Shown piece after piece: positions 48,723 to 57,447 of a stretch of DNA of 64,000 nucleotides; the first letter of the stretch is position 1, and each line of letters starts with the position of its first letter. The notes below the pieces were generated by a model. That model was not told the origin of the DNA. It made no database searches and was given only the letters and a program-made list of their open reading frames with translations. This DNA comes from CBDCRK01 sp965220955 (GTDB lineage: Bacteria > Desulfobacterota > Binatia > Bin18 > CBDCRK01): the NCBI GenBank assembly GCA_965220955.1, contig CBDCRK010000011.1, positions 1 to 64,000 on the forward strand, written 5' to 3'. A program made the position numbers and the translations under genes.

Positions 48723-51239
48723 ATGAACGAAGCCACCGCCCGTATCAAGATCAACAAACTGCTCGAAGCGGCCGGATGGCGTTTCTTTGCCGAAGGAGAC
48801 AAACCCGCCAACATCTGCCTTGAACCAAGCGTCACCATCAAGGCGTCCGATCTCGACGCATTTGGTGACGACTTCGATAAAACCGCCACGGGCTTCATCG
48901 ACTTTCTCCTTCTCGACGCCAAGGGATTGCCGCTCATCGTTCTGGAGGCCAAGTCGGAGGACAAGAGTCCTCTGGTCGGCAAAGAGCAGGCCCGCAAGTA
49001 CGCCCGCTCGCTGAACTGCCGTTTTGTCATTCTCTCGAACGGTAATCTGCACTACTTCTGGGATCTGGAACGCGGCAATCCCTACATCATCACCTCGTTC
49101 CCGACGCCCGACTCGGTGGACGGCTACCAAAAGATCACGCCCAACCCGCAGCGCCTGATCCATGAGCAGGTCGATGATGACTATATTATTCTCACCCAGC
49201 GGCCCGGCTATGCGTCCGAGGCGGCGTGGAAGAACGAAGACGAACGCCCCGGCTTCATCCAAGCCAACAGGTTACGCTTTCTGCGTCCCTATCAACTCAA
49301 GGCCATTCATGCCCTGCAACGCGCGGTACAGGACGGCAGCGACCGCTTTCTCTTCGAAATGGCGACCGGCACGGGTAAGACACTCACCGCAGCCGCCGTC
49401 ATCAAGCTGTTCCTGCGCTCGGGTAATTCCAGCCGTGTGCTCTTCCTGGTTGACCGGCTGGAATTGGAAGATCAGGCCCACAAGGTTTTCAACACCCTGC
49501 TTTCGGCCGACTTCCAGACGGTCATCTATAAGGAGAGCCGCGACGACTGGCGACACGCCGAGATCGTTGTCAGTACCGTCCAATCTCTGCTGTTCAACAA
49601 CAAGTACCAGCGGCTTTTCTCGCCTACGGATTTCGACTTGGTAATCTCCGACGAGGCGCACCGTTCGATTGGCGGCAACGCCCGCGCGGTGTTCGACTAT
49701 TTCGTTGGCTACAAGCTTGGCCTGACCGCAACGCCCCGCGATTACTTAAGGGGCTTCGACCATACCAACCGCACAACGGGGGACCTGCGCGAGGCCGAGC
49801 GGCGGCTGCTGCTGGACACCTACCGCACCTTCGGCTGCGAGAGCGGACAGCCGACCTTTCGCTACTCACTGCTCGACGGCGTAAAGGACGGCTTTCTGAT
49901 CAACCCAACCGTGGTGGACGCGCGTACGGAAGTAACCACCGAACTCCTGTCCGAAGAGGGCTTTGTTGTGTTGTTCACAGACGACAGCGGCGAGGATAAG
50001 CAGGAAGCGTACAAGCAGCAGGAGTTCGAGAAACGCTTCTTTTCCGAAGCCACCAACCAACTGTTCTGCAAGACCTTTCTTGAGAATGTGCTACGCGACC
50101 CGATCAGCGGCGAGGTCGGCAAGTCCATCATCTTTGCCGTCAGCCAGAACCACGCGGCCAAGCTGGCCCAGACCCTCAATCAGATGGCCGACCGTATGTT
50201 TCCCGGCAAATACCAATCCGACTTCGCCGTACAGGTCACCTCGCAGATACCCGATGCCCAGCAGTTCACCATTAACTTTGCCAATAACAACCTGCTCGGC
50301 TCGGGCAACTTCCTGCCCGACTACAAGACCAGCAAGGCTCGCATCTGCGTGACGGTCGGCATGATGACGACCGGCTACGACTGCACCGATATCCTGAATC
50401 TCGGCATGCTCCGGCCCATCTTCTCACCCACCGATTTCGTCCAGATCAAAGGACGCGGTACCCGCAGGCACAACTTCCTCGACCAACTTTTCGACAACAA
50501 CCTCAAGGAGGCCGTTGCCAAGCCGTGGAAAACCGCCTTCAAACTCTTCGATTTCTTTGGCAACTGTGAGTACTTCGAGACCGAGTTCAACTACGACGAG
50601 GTCCTGAAGCTGCCCCGGCCTCGGGGTAAGGGTAGCGGCAACGGCCCTCAACTCTATGGAACCTACGAGCATTTGGGGCGCGACATCCTTTCGATGGTCA
50701 AGGAAGAGACCATCGGCTACAAAGGAATGAAGATCGACCGAATGTTCTTTGAGAAGTTCGAGGATGCCGTACGGAAAGACCAAATTATTGCCGAAGCCGT
50801 TATGGCTGGGCAGTGGGATCGGGTCATCGACTATGTCAACCGCGAAGTTTTCGACAAACCCGAGGAGTACTATACCCTCGCCAAGCTGCGCCAAGCCGCC
50901 GCCGTGGACCGCCGCCTGACCCTGCGCGAGATTCTGGAGAAGGTCTTCGACCTCATTCCCCGCTTCAAGTCTAAGGACGAGTTACTGGAAGAAGAATTCG
51001 CCAAGTTTGTTGCCGACCACAAGCCCGAAGAGTTCGAGTCCATCCCAGCCCTCAAGACCTATTTCAAGGCTTACGCCACCGACGGCTACACCCGCAACAT
51101 CATCGATAAGCGGCAGTTCACCGACCTCGCAACGAATCCGGTCTTTTCCACCCGCGACTTCCGGGCTGTGCCAAAGAAATACCGCGCGCTTATTCCCGAG
51201 TATGTGAAAGACTATGTACCCCTCAACCAATTCGTCTGA
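48723..51239 (+). CDS. hsdR: Type I restriction endonuclease subunit R (EcoEI-type)
   Basis: This 838-residue protein has an N-terminal PD-(D/E)xK nuclease: Asp60 (GFIDFLLLD), Glu75-x-Lys77 (VLEAKSED). A DEAD-type translocase follows with Walker A ATGTGKT (215-221) and DEAH (311-314), and a helicase C domain with VGMMTTGYDCTDILNLGMLR. The EcoEI-R C-terminal domain starts near 735 (FDLIPRFKSKDELLEEE). Length and order match the shorter type I R subunits. It is the first gene of the island, and modification/specificity functions are in the fused gene at 54915. Confidence 0.93.
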   Translation: MNEATARIKINKLLEAAGWRFFAEGDKPANICLEPSVTIKASDLDAFGDDFDKTATGFIDFLLLDAKGLPLIVLEAKSEDKSPLVGKEQARKYARSLNCRFVILSNGNLHYFWDLERGNPYIITSFPTPDSVDGYQKITPNPQRLIHEQVDDDYIILTQRPGYASEAAWKNEDERPGFIQANRLRFLRPYQLKAIHALQRAVQDGSDRFLFEMATGTGKTLTAAAVIKLFLRSGNSSRVLFLVDRLELEDQAHKVFNTLLSADFQTVIYKESRDDWRHAEIVVSTVQSLLFNNKYQRLFSPTDFDLVISDEAHRSIGGNARAVFDYFVGYKLGLTATPRDYLRGFDHTNRTTGDLREAERRLLLDTYRTFGCESGQPTFRYSLLDGVKDGFLINPTVVDARTEVTTELLSEEGFVVLFTDDSGEDKQEAYKQQEFEKRFFSEATNQLFCKTFLENVLRDPISGEVGKSIIFAVSQNHAAKLAQTLNQMADRMFPGKYQSDFAVQVTSQIPDAQQFTINFANNNLLGSGNFLPDYKTSKARICVTVGMMTTGYDCTDILNLGMLRPIFSPTDFVQIKGRGTRRHNFLDQLFDNNLKEAVAKPWKTAFKLFDFFGNCEYFETEFNYDEVLKLPRPRGKGSGNGPQLYGTYEHLGRDILSMVKEETIGYKGMKIDRMFFEKFEDAVRKDQIIAEAVMAGQWDRVIDYVNREVFDKPEEYYTLAKLRQAAAVDRRLTLREILEKVFDLIPRFKSKDELLEEEFAKFVADHKPEEFESIPALKTYFKAYATDGYTRNIIDKRQFTDLATNPVFSTRDFRAVPKKYRALIPEYVKDYVPLNQFV

Positions 51240-51270
51240 ACTGTGATTTGGGTGATTTAGTGATTAAGAG

Positions 51271-51699
51271 ATGATGAGGAAGGAGCAGAAGTATTCGGAA
51301 TTGACCGGAAAGATCATCGGATGTGCCATGACGGTGCATTCTGCTCTGGGCAATGGTTTTCAGGAGGTGATGTATCAAAGAGCATTGGCAATCGAAATGG
51401 CGGATCAAGGTATTGCCTTCAGCCGTGAACATGAAATGCCCATTTATTACAAAGAGCAACAAGTAGGTACGAGACGGGTGGATTTTCTGGTAGACAATGT
51501 TGTCTGTGTGGAACTGAAGGCTGTTATCCACCTGGAAGACGTCCATCTGGCACAGGCCATCAATTATTTGGAGGCATACGATCTGGAGGTCGGGTTGCTC
51601 ATCAATTTTGGCGCCAGAAGTCTTGAATTCAAAAGAGTGACCAACAAGAAGTTCAAGCAAAAGAATCAAGGCAATCCAAAAATCACAGTATATGCTTGA
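51271..51699 (+). CDS. GxxExxY protein (PD-(D/E)xK-like)
   Basis: This 142-residue protein contains the naming motif GFQEVMY in ALGNGFQEVMYQRALAIEM. The nuclease-like VDFLVDNVVCVELKA (D...ExK) and AQAINYLEAYDLEVGLLINF follow. The function of this family is unknown; the fold suggests nucleic acid cleavage. It is inserted between hsdR and the decayed hsdM copy. Its last codons (NPKITVYA) overlap the start of that copy, so the duplication boundary runs through its 3' end. Confidence 0.88.
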   Translation: MMRKEQKYSELTGKIIGCAMTVHSALGNGFQEVMYQRALAIEMADQGIAFSREHEMPIYYKEQQVGTRRVDFLVDNVVCVELKAVIHLEDVHLAQAINYLEAYDLEVGLLINFGARSLEFKRVTNKKFKQKNQGNPKITVYA

Positions 51700-52935
51700 C
51701 ACCGCCACCAAACGCCGTATCGACACCGCCCGCGACATCCTTGTCGGCAAGGTGCCCGACCCCAAGAGCCAGGTCGAGCAGATCACCATCGCCCTGATCT
51801 ACAAGTTCATGGACGACATTGACGCCGAGGCCGAAGAGCTGGGCGGCGAGCGCGCGTTCTTTGCTGGCGAGTTTGCCCGCTTTGGCTGGGCCAAGCTGAT
51901 GCGCTCCGGCCTGGGCGGACACGAAACCCTGAACCTGTACGCCGAGGCTATTACCAGGATGCCGGAGAATCCCGGCATTGCGCCGCTGTTCCGTGACATC
52001 TTCAACAACGCCTATCTGCCGTATCGCGACCCCGAAACCCTGCGCGCCTTTCTCAAGATCATTGACGAGTTCACCTACGATCACTCCGAACGCCTAGGGA
52101 GACGCCTTCGAATATCTCCTTTCTGTCCTCGGCTCGCAGGGCGACGCCGGGCAGTTCCGCACCCCGCGGCACATCATCGACTTTATTGTGGAAGTCATTG
52201 ACCCGAAAAAGGACAACAGCGTGCTTGACCCGGCCTGCGGCACGGCCGGCTTCCTCATCTCGTCCTACAAGCACATCCGCACGGCCAACACCGACGAGCA
52301 CGGCCACAACACGCTCACGCCGGACGACCGGAGCCGCCTCGCCGCCAATTTCAAGGGTTACGATATCTCGCCCGACATGGTGCGCCTGTCGTTGGTGAAC
52401 ATGTATCTGCACGGTTTCGCCGCCCCGCACATCTACGAGTACGACACGCTCACCAGCGAGGACAAGTGGAACGAGTACGCCGGCGTCATTCTGGCCAACC
52501 CGCCGTTCATGTCGCCCAAAGGCGGCATCCGGCCTCACAACCGCTTCTCCGTGCAGTCCAAACGCAGCGAGGTGCTATTCGTGGACTACATGGCCGAGCA
52601 CCTGACGCCCAACGGTCGCGCTGGCATCATCGTACCCGAGGGCATCATCTTTCAGAGCCAGACCGCTTACAAGCAACTGCGCAAGATGTTGGTGGAGGAG
52701 TATCTTGTTGCCGTGGTGTCGCTGCCCGCAGGAGTGTTCCAGCCCTACTCCGGCGTCAAGACCTCGGTTTTGATACTGGACAAGGCGCTAGCGAAGAAAA
52801 CGGACTGCATCGCCTTTTTCAAGGTAGAGAACGACGGCTTCGACCTGGGCGCGCAACGCCGACCGATTGATAAGGACGACCTGCCGCAAGCCAGCGCCGA
52901 GATTGGTGAATACCTGCGCCGCCTGCGGGCAGGAT
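51692..52935 (+). pseudogene. Decayed duplicate of the type I methyltransferase gene (hsdM)
   Basis: The DNA is nearly identical to the first 1.24 kb of the intact gene at 54915, from the shared upstream AAAAATCACAGTATATG onward. A one-base insertion at 52094-52100 (CCTAGGG where the intact copy has CTTGGG) shifts the frame after HSER. The frame resumes at about 52110 with DPACGTAGF and NPPFMSPKGG still readable. The copy ends at 52935 where a repeat element replaces the rest of the gene. Two independent lesions make it non-functional. Confidence 0.88.
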
Positions 52936-53038
52936 CGGCGAATACCAGATTCGCCCCTACGCCCACTACGCATTGTTGTGATAGGAAAGCGCAACCTTTC
53001 TCAAATTCTGATGTCCACTCAAGTGCAAACCGCTATAG
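52936..53038. repeat. About 100-bp repeat, copy A, truncating the hsdM copy
   Basis: From CGGCGAATACCAGATTCGCC to CAAACCGCTATAG this segment matches 60989-61082; the last 70 bases are identical. The inner GGCGAATAC...TTCGCC part is a small hairpin also recognisable in the MITEs. The remaining DNA up to the HigB promoter (53039-53267) shows no gene. Confidence 0.75.
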
Positions 53039-53267
53039 TCAGAATTTTGTGATTACATCGCTAGAGCCGTAACGGAGAGGCGACCTCAACCGGTTACAGC
53101 CCTCCTGCCAACCCTTTGGCCTGTTTGACGTTCTCAGGCGCGGGGGAATCCGGGACAATGGTGATATGGCTACTCAAGTGCCTGAAAGAGTGTTGTTCAG
53201 CCAACATTCTGCTTGACCCATGATTACTGGAGGTGTATTCATCATTGATGTTTTAGAATCGTTATAC

Positions 53268-53296
53268 TTGACAACATTTTGGGAACAATTCATAGT
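53268..53296 (+). promoter_or_regulatory. Promoter of the higBA-type module
   Basis: TTGACA (53268-53273) and CATAGT (53291-53296) are separated by 17 bp. The predicted start of transcription coincides with the ATG at 53302, and no ribosome site is present, so the toxin may be read from a leaderless mRNA. Confidence 0.45.
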
Positions 53297-53301
53297 TCGC
53301 T

Positions 53302-53595
53302 ATGCGGATCATCAGCAAGAAGAGGTTGCGGGAGTGTTGGGAGCGGCATGCGGACGCCGAGGAGCCGCTGCTTGCCTGGTATAGGGAGGTCGTGAAGGAG
53401 GAGTGGGAGACGCCGGTACAGATAAAGGAGAAATACCCGAATGCCCGCATTCTCGGTGACAGCCGGGTAGTCTTCAACATCAAGGGTAACCATTATCGGC
53501 TCGTGGCGAAAATCAACTATCCGGGACGCATTGTCTATGTCCGCTTTGTGGGAACACATGCCGAATATGACCTCGTGAATGTTCTGGAGGTGTAA
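53302..53595 (+). CDS. higB: HigB-type toxin (RelE-like mRNA interferase)
   Basis: This 97-residue protein matches the HigB toxin family: MRIISKKRLRECWERH, then LAWYREVVKEEW, RVVFNIKGNHYRLVAKINY and VYVRFVGTHAEYD. It would cleave mRNA on the ribosome. It precedes its antitoxin, the usual higBA order. The antitoxin ATG follows one base after the TAA. Confidence 0.9.
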   Translation: MRIISKKRLRECWERHADAEEPLLAWYREVVKEEWETPVQIKEKYPNARILGDSRVVFNIKGNHYRLVAKINYPGRIVYVRFVGTHAEYDLVNVLEV

Positions 53596-53596
53596 G

Positions 53597-54190
53597 ATGG
53601 CCACTGGAAAGATCAAGCCGGTCCGGACCAAGCAGGATTATGAGGACGCGCTGGCTCGGATCGACGCATTAATGGATGCGACGCCCGGCAGCCCGGAGTT
53701 CGATGAGCTCGACATCCTCGTCGATCTGGTTGAACTCTATGAGAGCAAGCACGAGCCGATGGGCTATCCGAGTCCGCTCGCCGCGATCGAGTTCCGCATG
53801 GAGCAGGGCAATTTGCGACCGCGTGACCTTATCCCCTTCATCGGGAGCCGGGCAAAGGTGTCCGAGGTGCTCTCCGGCAAGCGTGCCCTCACCATGCCGA
53901 TGGCACGGGCGCTCCATAAGCATCTGGGTATTCCGGCGGATGTATTGCTGCGCGATCCGGATGTAGACCTGGACGATTCGCTTGCCGACATCAATTGGAG
54001 TCGGTTTCCTGTCAAGGACATGGCGAAGCTGAGCTGGATTCGAGATGGTCTCAACCTGGCGGAGCACGCCGAGGCGATTATGCGCGATTTGATTGACCGG
54101 GCGGGGGGGGCCGGATGTCGCCTGTGCTGCCCTCTACCGGAAGAACGATCATATGCGTGCAAACGCCAAGGTGGACGCTTATGCCCTTAA
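53597..54190 (+). CDS. higA: HigA-type antitoxin, N-terminal part of a split HTH-peptidase fusion
   Basis: The start ATG has GGAGG upstream. Up to about residue 170 the protein is a HigA/XRE-type antitoxin: AIEFRMEQGNLRPRDLIPFI, then GSRAKVSEVLSGKRALTMPM and ARALHKHLGIP. At a run of eight Gs (54103-54110) the frame changes and the last residues (GCRLCCPLPEERS...) are not family-like. With seven Gs the chain would continue as PDVACAALYRKN into the ImmA/IrrE peptidase frame and end at 54824, a single protein of about 408 residues. It represses its own operon in the known family. Confidence 0.85.
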   Translation: MATGKIKPVRTKQDYEDALARIDALMDATPGSPEFDELDILVDLVELYESKHEPMGYPSPLAAIEFRMEQGNLRPRDLIPFIGSRAKVSEVLSGKRALTMPMARALHKHLGIPADVLLRDPDVDLDDSLADINWSRFPVKDMAKLSWIRDGLNLAEHAEAIMRDLIDRAGGAGCRLCCPLPEERSYACKRQGGRLCP

Positions 54191-54824
54191 GGCGTGGTGC
54201 TGGCAGGTTCTAGCGACGGGGAACGAGAACTCGCCAAAGACAGAGTACATACCTGGCACCGTGATGCCGCACTTTCTCAGGGAGGTTGCGCAGTTGAGTT
54301 CGTTCGAAGACGGTCCGCGACTGGCCAGGGAGGTGCTGGCAAAACATGGCATCGCGCTAGTGAGCGTGCCGCATCTGCCGAGGACCTACCTCGACGGAGC
54401 GGCGCTCCGGCTCAGGGATGGGCGGCCAGTGGTCGGGTTGACCCTGCGCTACGACCGGATCGACAATTTCTGGTTCTGCCTGTTGCACGAACTGGCACAC
54501 GTGGGTCGCCACCTGGACAACAACCAGGGCAATGCCTTTGTCGATGACCAGACGTTACGTGGGGTGGAAGGCAGGCGGGAAGACCCGAGAGAGGTGCAGG
54601 CCGACGAATGGGCGACCGAGGCCCTCGTTCCTAGGGCGGCTTGGGAAGCGAGCGCGGCACGGGAGCGTCCGACACCCATGGCGGTCATGAATCTGGCCCA
54701 TGCACTGCAGGTCCATCCGGCGATCATCGCCGGCAAGATTCGATATGAGCACCAGAACTATCGGCTGCTGTCGCAGTTTGTGGGCACCGGCGAGGTCCGG
54801 CGGCAGCTTGGCATAATGGTGTGA
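54153..54824 (+). CDS. ImmA/IrrE-family metallopeptidase part, out of frame with HigA
   Basis: The open frame runs from 54093, with the first ATG at 54153, and encodes about 223 residues. The zinc-peptidase motif is CLLHELAHVGRHL (HExxH) with a downstream acidic EVQADEWATEAL. The normal partner is an N-terminal HTH domain in the same polypeptide; here the join is broken by the G8 tract. On its own it lacks a good ribosome site, so expression may depend on slippage or reinitiation. Confidence 0.8.
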   Translation: MRANAKVDAYALKAWCWQVLATGNENSPKTEYIPGTVMPHFLREVAQLSSFEDGPRLAREVLAKHGIALVSVPHLPRTYLDGAALRLRDGRPVVGLTLRYDRIDNFWFCLLHELAHVGRHLDNNQGNAFVDDQTLRGVEGRREDPREVQADEWATEALVPRAAWEASAARERPTPMAVMNLAHALQVHPAIIAGKIRYEHQNYRLLSQFVGTGEVRRQLGIMV

Positions 54825-54857
54825 GGTTGAGGTAAACGTGTCGATTACAGGCTCCGG

Positions 54858-54909
54858 TTAATCCTACAAATCCCAAAAATCACTTAATCCTACAAATCCC
54901 AAAAATCAC
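54858..54909. repeat. Two 26-bp direct repeats before the intact hsdMS gene
   Basis: TTAATCCTACAAATCCC then AAAAATCAC is repeated twice in tandem (54858-54883 and 54884-54909), ending 5 bases before the ATG. The last part (AATCcCAAAAATCACAGTAT) is shared with the 3' end of the GxxExxY gene. The repeat therefore marks the recombination junction of the hsdM duplication. Confidence 0.75.
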
Positions 54910-54914
54910 AGTAT

Positions 54915-57386
54915 ATGCTTGACACCGCTACCAAACGCCGCATCGACACCGCCCGCGACATCCTCGTGGGCAAAGTCCCCGACCCCAAGAGCCAGGTCGA
55001 GCAGATCACCATTGCGCTGATCTACAAGTTCATGGACGACATTGACGCCGAGGCCGAAGAGCTGGGCGGCGAGCGCGCGTTCTTTGCTGGCGAGTTTGCC
55101 CGCTACGGTTGGGCCAAGCTGATGCGCTCCGGCCTGGGCGGACACGAAACCCTGAACCTGTACGCCGAGGCTATTACCAGGATGCCGGAGAATCCCGGCA
55201 TTGCGCCGCTGTTCCGTGACATCTTCAACAACGCCTATCTGCCCTACCGCGACCCCGAGACCCTACGCGCCTTTCTCAAGGTCATTGACGAGTTCACCTA
55301 CGATCACTCCGAACGCTTGGGAGACGCCTTCGAATATCTCCTTTCTGTCCTCGGCTCGCAGGGTGACGCCGGGCAGTTCCGCACCCCGCGGCACATCATC
55401 GACTTTATTGTGGAAGTCATTGATCCGAAAAAGGACGATACCGTGCTTGACCCAGCTTGTGGCACCAGCGGGTTCCTGATCTCGTCCTACAAGCACATCC
55501 GCACGGCCAACACCGGCGGACACGGCCATGACACGCTGACGCCGGACGAGCGGGGCCGACTCGCCGCCAACTTCGAGGGCTACGACATCTCGCCCGACAT
55601 GGTGCGCCTGTCGCTGGTGAACATGTATCTGCACGGCTTTGCCGCCCCGCACATCTACGAGTACGACACGCTCACCAGCGAGGACAAGTGGAACGAGTAC
55701 GCCGATGTGATCCTGGCCAACCCGCCGTTCATGTCACCCAAAGGCGGTATCCGGCCCCACAACCGCTTCTCCGTGCAGTCCAAACGCAGCGAGGTACTAT
55801 TCGTTGATTACATGGCCGAGCACCTGACGCCCACGGGCCGCGCCGGCATCATCGTACCCGAAGGCATCATCTTTCAGAGCCAGAACGCCTACAAGCAGCT
55901 GCGCAAAATGCTGGTCGAGGAGTTTCTTGTTGCCGTGGTCTCGCTGCCCGCAGGAGTGTTCCAGCCCTACTCCGGGGTCAAGACCTCGATTCTGATTCTC
56001 GACAAATCGCTGGCAAAGAAGACCAACCGTATCGCCTTCTTCAAGGTCGAACACGACGGCTACGACCTGGGCGCCCAGCGCCGGGCGATTGACAAAAACG
56101 ACCTGCCGCAGGTACAAGCGGGACTCGCTGAATATCTGCGTCGGGTGCGGGCGGGCGAAGCACTAGGCGACTTCGAGCCGACGTATGGGCTCATCGTCGA
56201 GAAGGGGAAATTAGCCGCGAACGAGGAATACAACCTCAGCGGGGAGCGGTACAAGGAACGAGAAACCCAATATCTCACAATCGACCCCAAATGGCCGATG
56301 GTGGCGTTGGGGGAGGTCATTCAAGATAAGCCGAGGAACGGATACTCTGGAAAACCTGTTCCCTATCCAACTGACCTAAAAGTTCTTTCGCTGAGTGCCA
56401 CAACGTCAGGAACGCTGGACATCTCTCAGCACAAGTATCTCGACGAGAATATCTCTCTTGACTCACCGTGCCGATGCCGGCGGGGTGACATTTATCTTCA
56501 GCGTGGCAATACCAAAGAGTTGGTTGGCACCGCTGCGCTCTTCGACGTTGATGAATCAAACCTTGTTTATCCAGACCTCATGATTCGTGTGCGGGCGGAT
56601 GAAGGGAAGATTACGAGTCAATTTCTCCTATGTGTTCTTCAGAGCGATTCCGTTCGAGAATACCTGACTCGGAACGCGGTCGGGTCGGCCGGAAGCATGC
56701 CGAAGATCAACCAAAAGATCGTTGAGCAGATTCCAATACCCCTCCCACCGCTGGAAGTGCAGCGGGAAATCGTGGCGGAGATAGAGGGCTACCAGAAGGT
56801 GATAGACGGCGCTCGGGCGGTGGTCGAAAATTATAGGCCGCATATCCCCATTGATCCCGCTTGGCCGCTGGTAGCGTTGGGGGAGGTGCTGACTCTGCAA
56901 AGGGGACACGACCTTCCAAAGAAAAATTTTGTTGAGGGCAAATATCCTGTTGTTGGTTCAAACGGTATTATTGGATACCACAATGAATTTAAGTATTCTG
57001 GTCCAGGCGTGGTTACTGGGAGAAGTGGAACAATTGGTAAAGTTTGTTTCATTAAAGAAAATTACTGGCCTCATAATACCTCCCTATTTGTTAAGGATTT
57101 CAAAGGTAACAGCAAAAAATATATTTTCTTTTTACTTGAATCACTAGATTTAAGAAGCTTGGGAGAAAGAACCTCCGCCGTTCCTTCACTTGATAGAAAT
57201 AATGCGCATAGGCTAAATGTATATTTACCACCACTCGAAACCCAAACCCAAATTGTAGTCGAAATCGAGGCCGAGCAGTCCCTCGTCAGTGCCAACCGTG
57301 AACTGATCGAGCGTTTCGAGAAGAAGATTCAGGCTGCTATCTCCCGCATCTGGGGTGAAGATACGACAGGCTCTCCAGAAGCATAG
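54915..57386 (+). CDS. Type I restriction-modification fused methyltransferase-specificity protein (HsdM-HsdS)
   Basis: This 823-residue protein has the HsdM N-terminal helical bundle (1-130). An N6-adenine methyltransferase follows with DPACGTSGF (179-187) and NPPF (269-272). From about 440 come two HsdS target-recognition domains with coiled-coil spacers: LPPLEVQREIVAEIEGYQKV after the first and LPPLETQTQIVVEIEAEQSL after the second, ending ELIERFEKKIQAAISRIW. M and S are normally separate, so this is a fusion. The second recognition domain (about 56900-57250) is clearly AT-richer than the rest, suggesting domain replacement by transfer. It partners with hsdR at 48723. Confidence 0.92.
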   Translation: MLDTATKRRIDTARDILVGKVPDPKSQVEQITIALIYKFMDDIDAEAEELGGERAFFAGEFARYGWAKLMRSGLGGHETLNLYAEAITRMPENPGIAPLFRDIFNNAYLPYRDPETLRAFLKVIDEFTYDHSERLGDAFEYLLSVLGSQGDAGQFRTPRHIIDFIVEVIDPKKDDTVLDPACGTSGFLISSYKHIRTANTGGHGHDTLTPDERGRLAANFEGYDISPDMVRLSLVNMYLHGFAAPHIYEYDTLTSEDKWNEYADVILANPPFMSPKGGIRPHNRFSVQSKRSEVLFVDYMAEHLTPTGRAGIIVPEGIIFQSQNAYKQLRKMLVEEFLVAVVSLPAGVFQPYSGVKTSILILDKSLAKKTNRIAFFKVEHDGYDLGAQRRAIDKNDLPQVQAGLAEYLRRVRAGEALGDFEPTYGLIVEKGKLAANEEYNLSGERYKERETQYLTIDPKWPMVALGEVIQDKPRNGYSGKPVPYPTDLKVLSLSATTSGTLDISQHKYLDENISLDSPCRCRRGDIYLQRGNTKELVGTAALFDVDESNLVYPDLMIRVRADEGKITSQFLLCVLQSDSVREYLTRNAVGSAGSMPKINQKIVEQIPIPLPPLEVQREIVAEIEGYQKVIDGARAVVENYRPHIPIDPAWPLVALGEVLTLQRGHDLPKKNFVEGKYPVVGSNGIIGYHNEFKYSGPGVVTGRSGTIGKVCFIKENYWPHNTSLFVKDFKGNSKKYIFFLLESLDLRSLGERTSAVPSLDRNNAHRLNVYLPPLETQTQIVVEIEAEQSLVSANRELIERFEKKIQAAISRIWGEDTTGSPEA

Positions 57387-57447
57387 GACTTAACGGGAGC
57401 AATTGAATCTGGAACACCCAGCGTTCAACTGGTAAGGAGGACAAGAA

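Noticed and set aside
52094..52100. Programmed frameshift in the first hsdM copy
   Set aside because: The lesion is a simple one-base insertion relative to the intact copy and the gene is also truncated downstream.
54858..54909. 26-bp repeats as a CRISPR array or attachment site
   Set aside because: There are only two units without spacers, and they coincide with the hsdM duplication boundary; no integrase is present.
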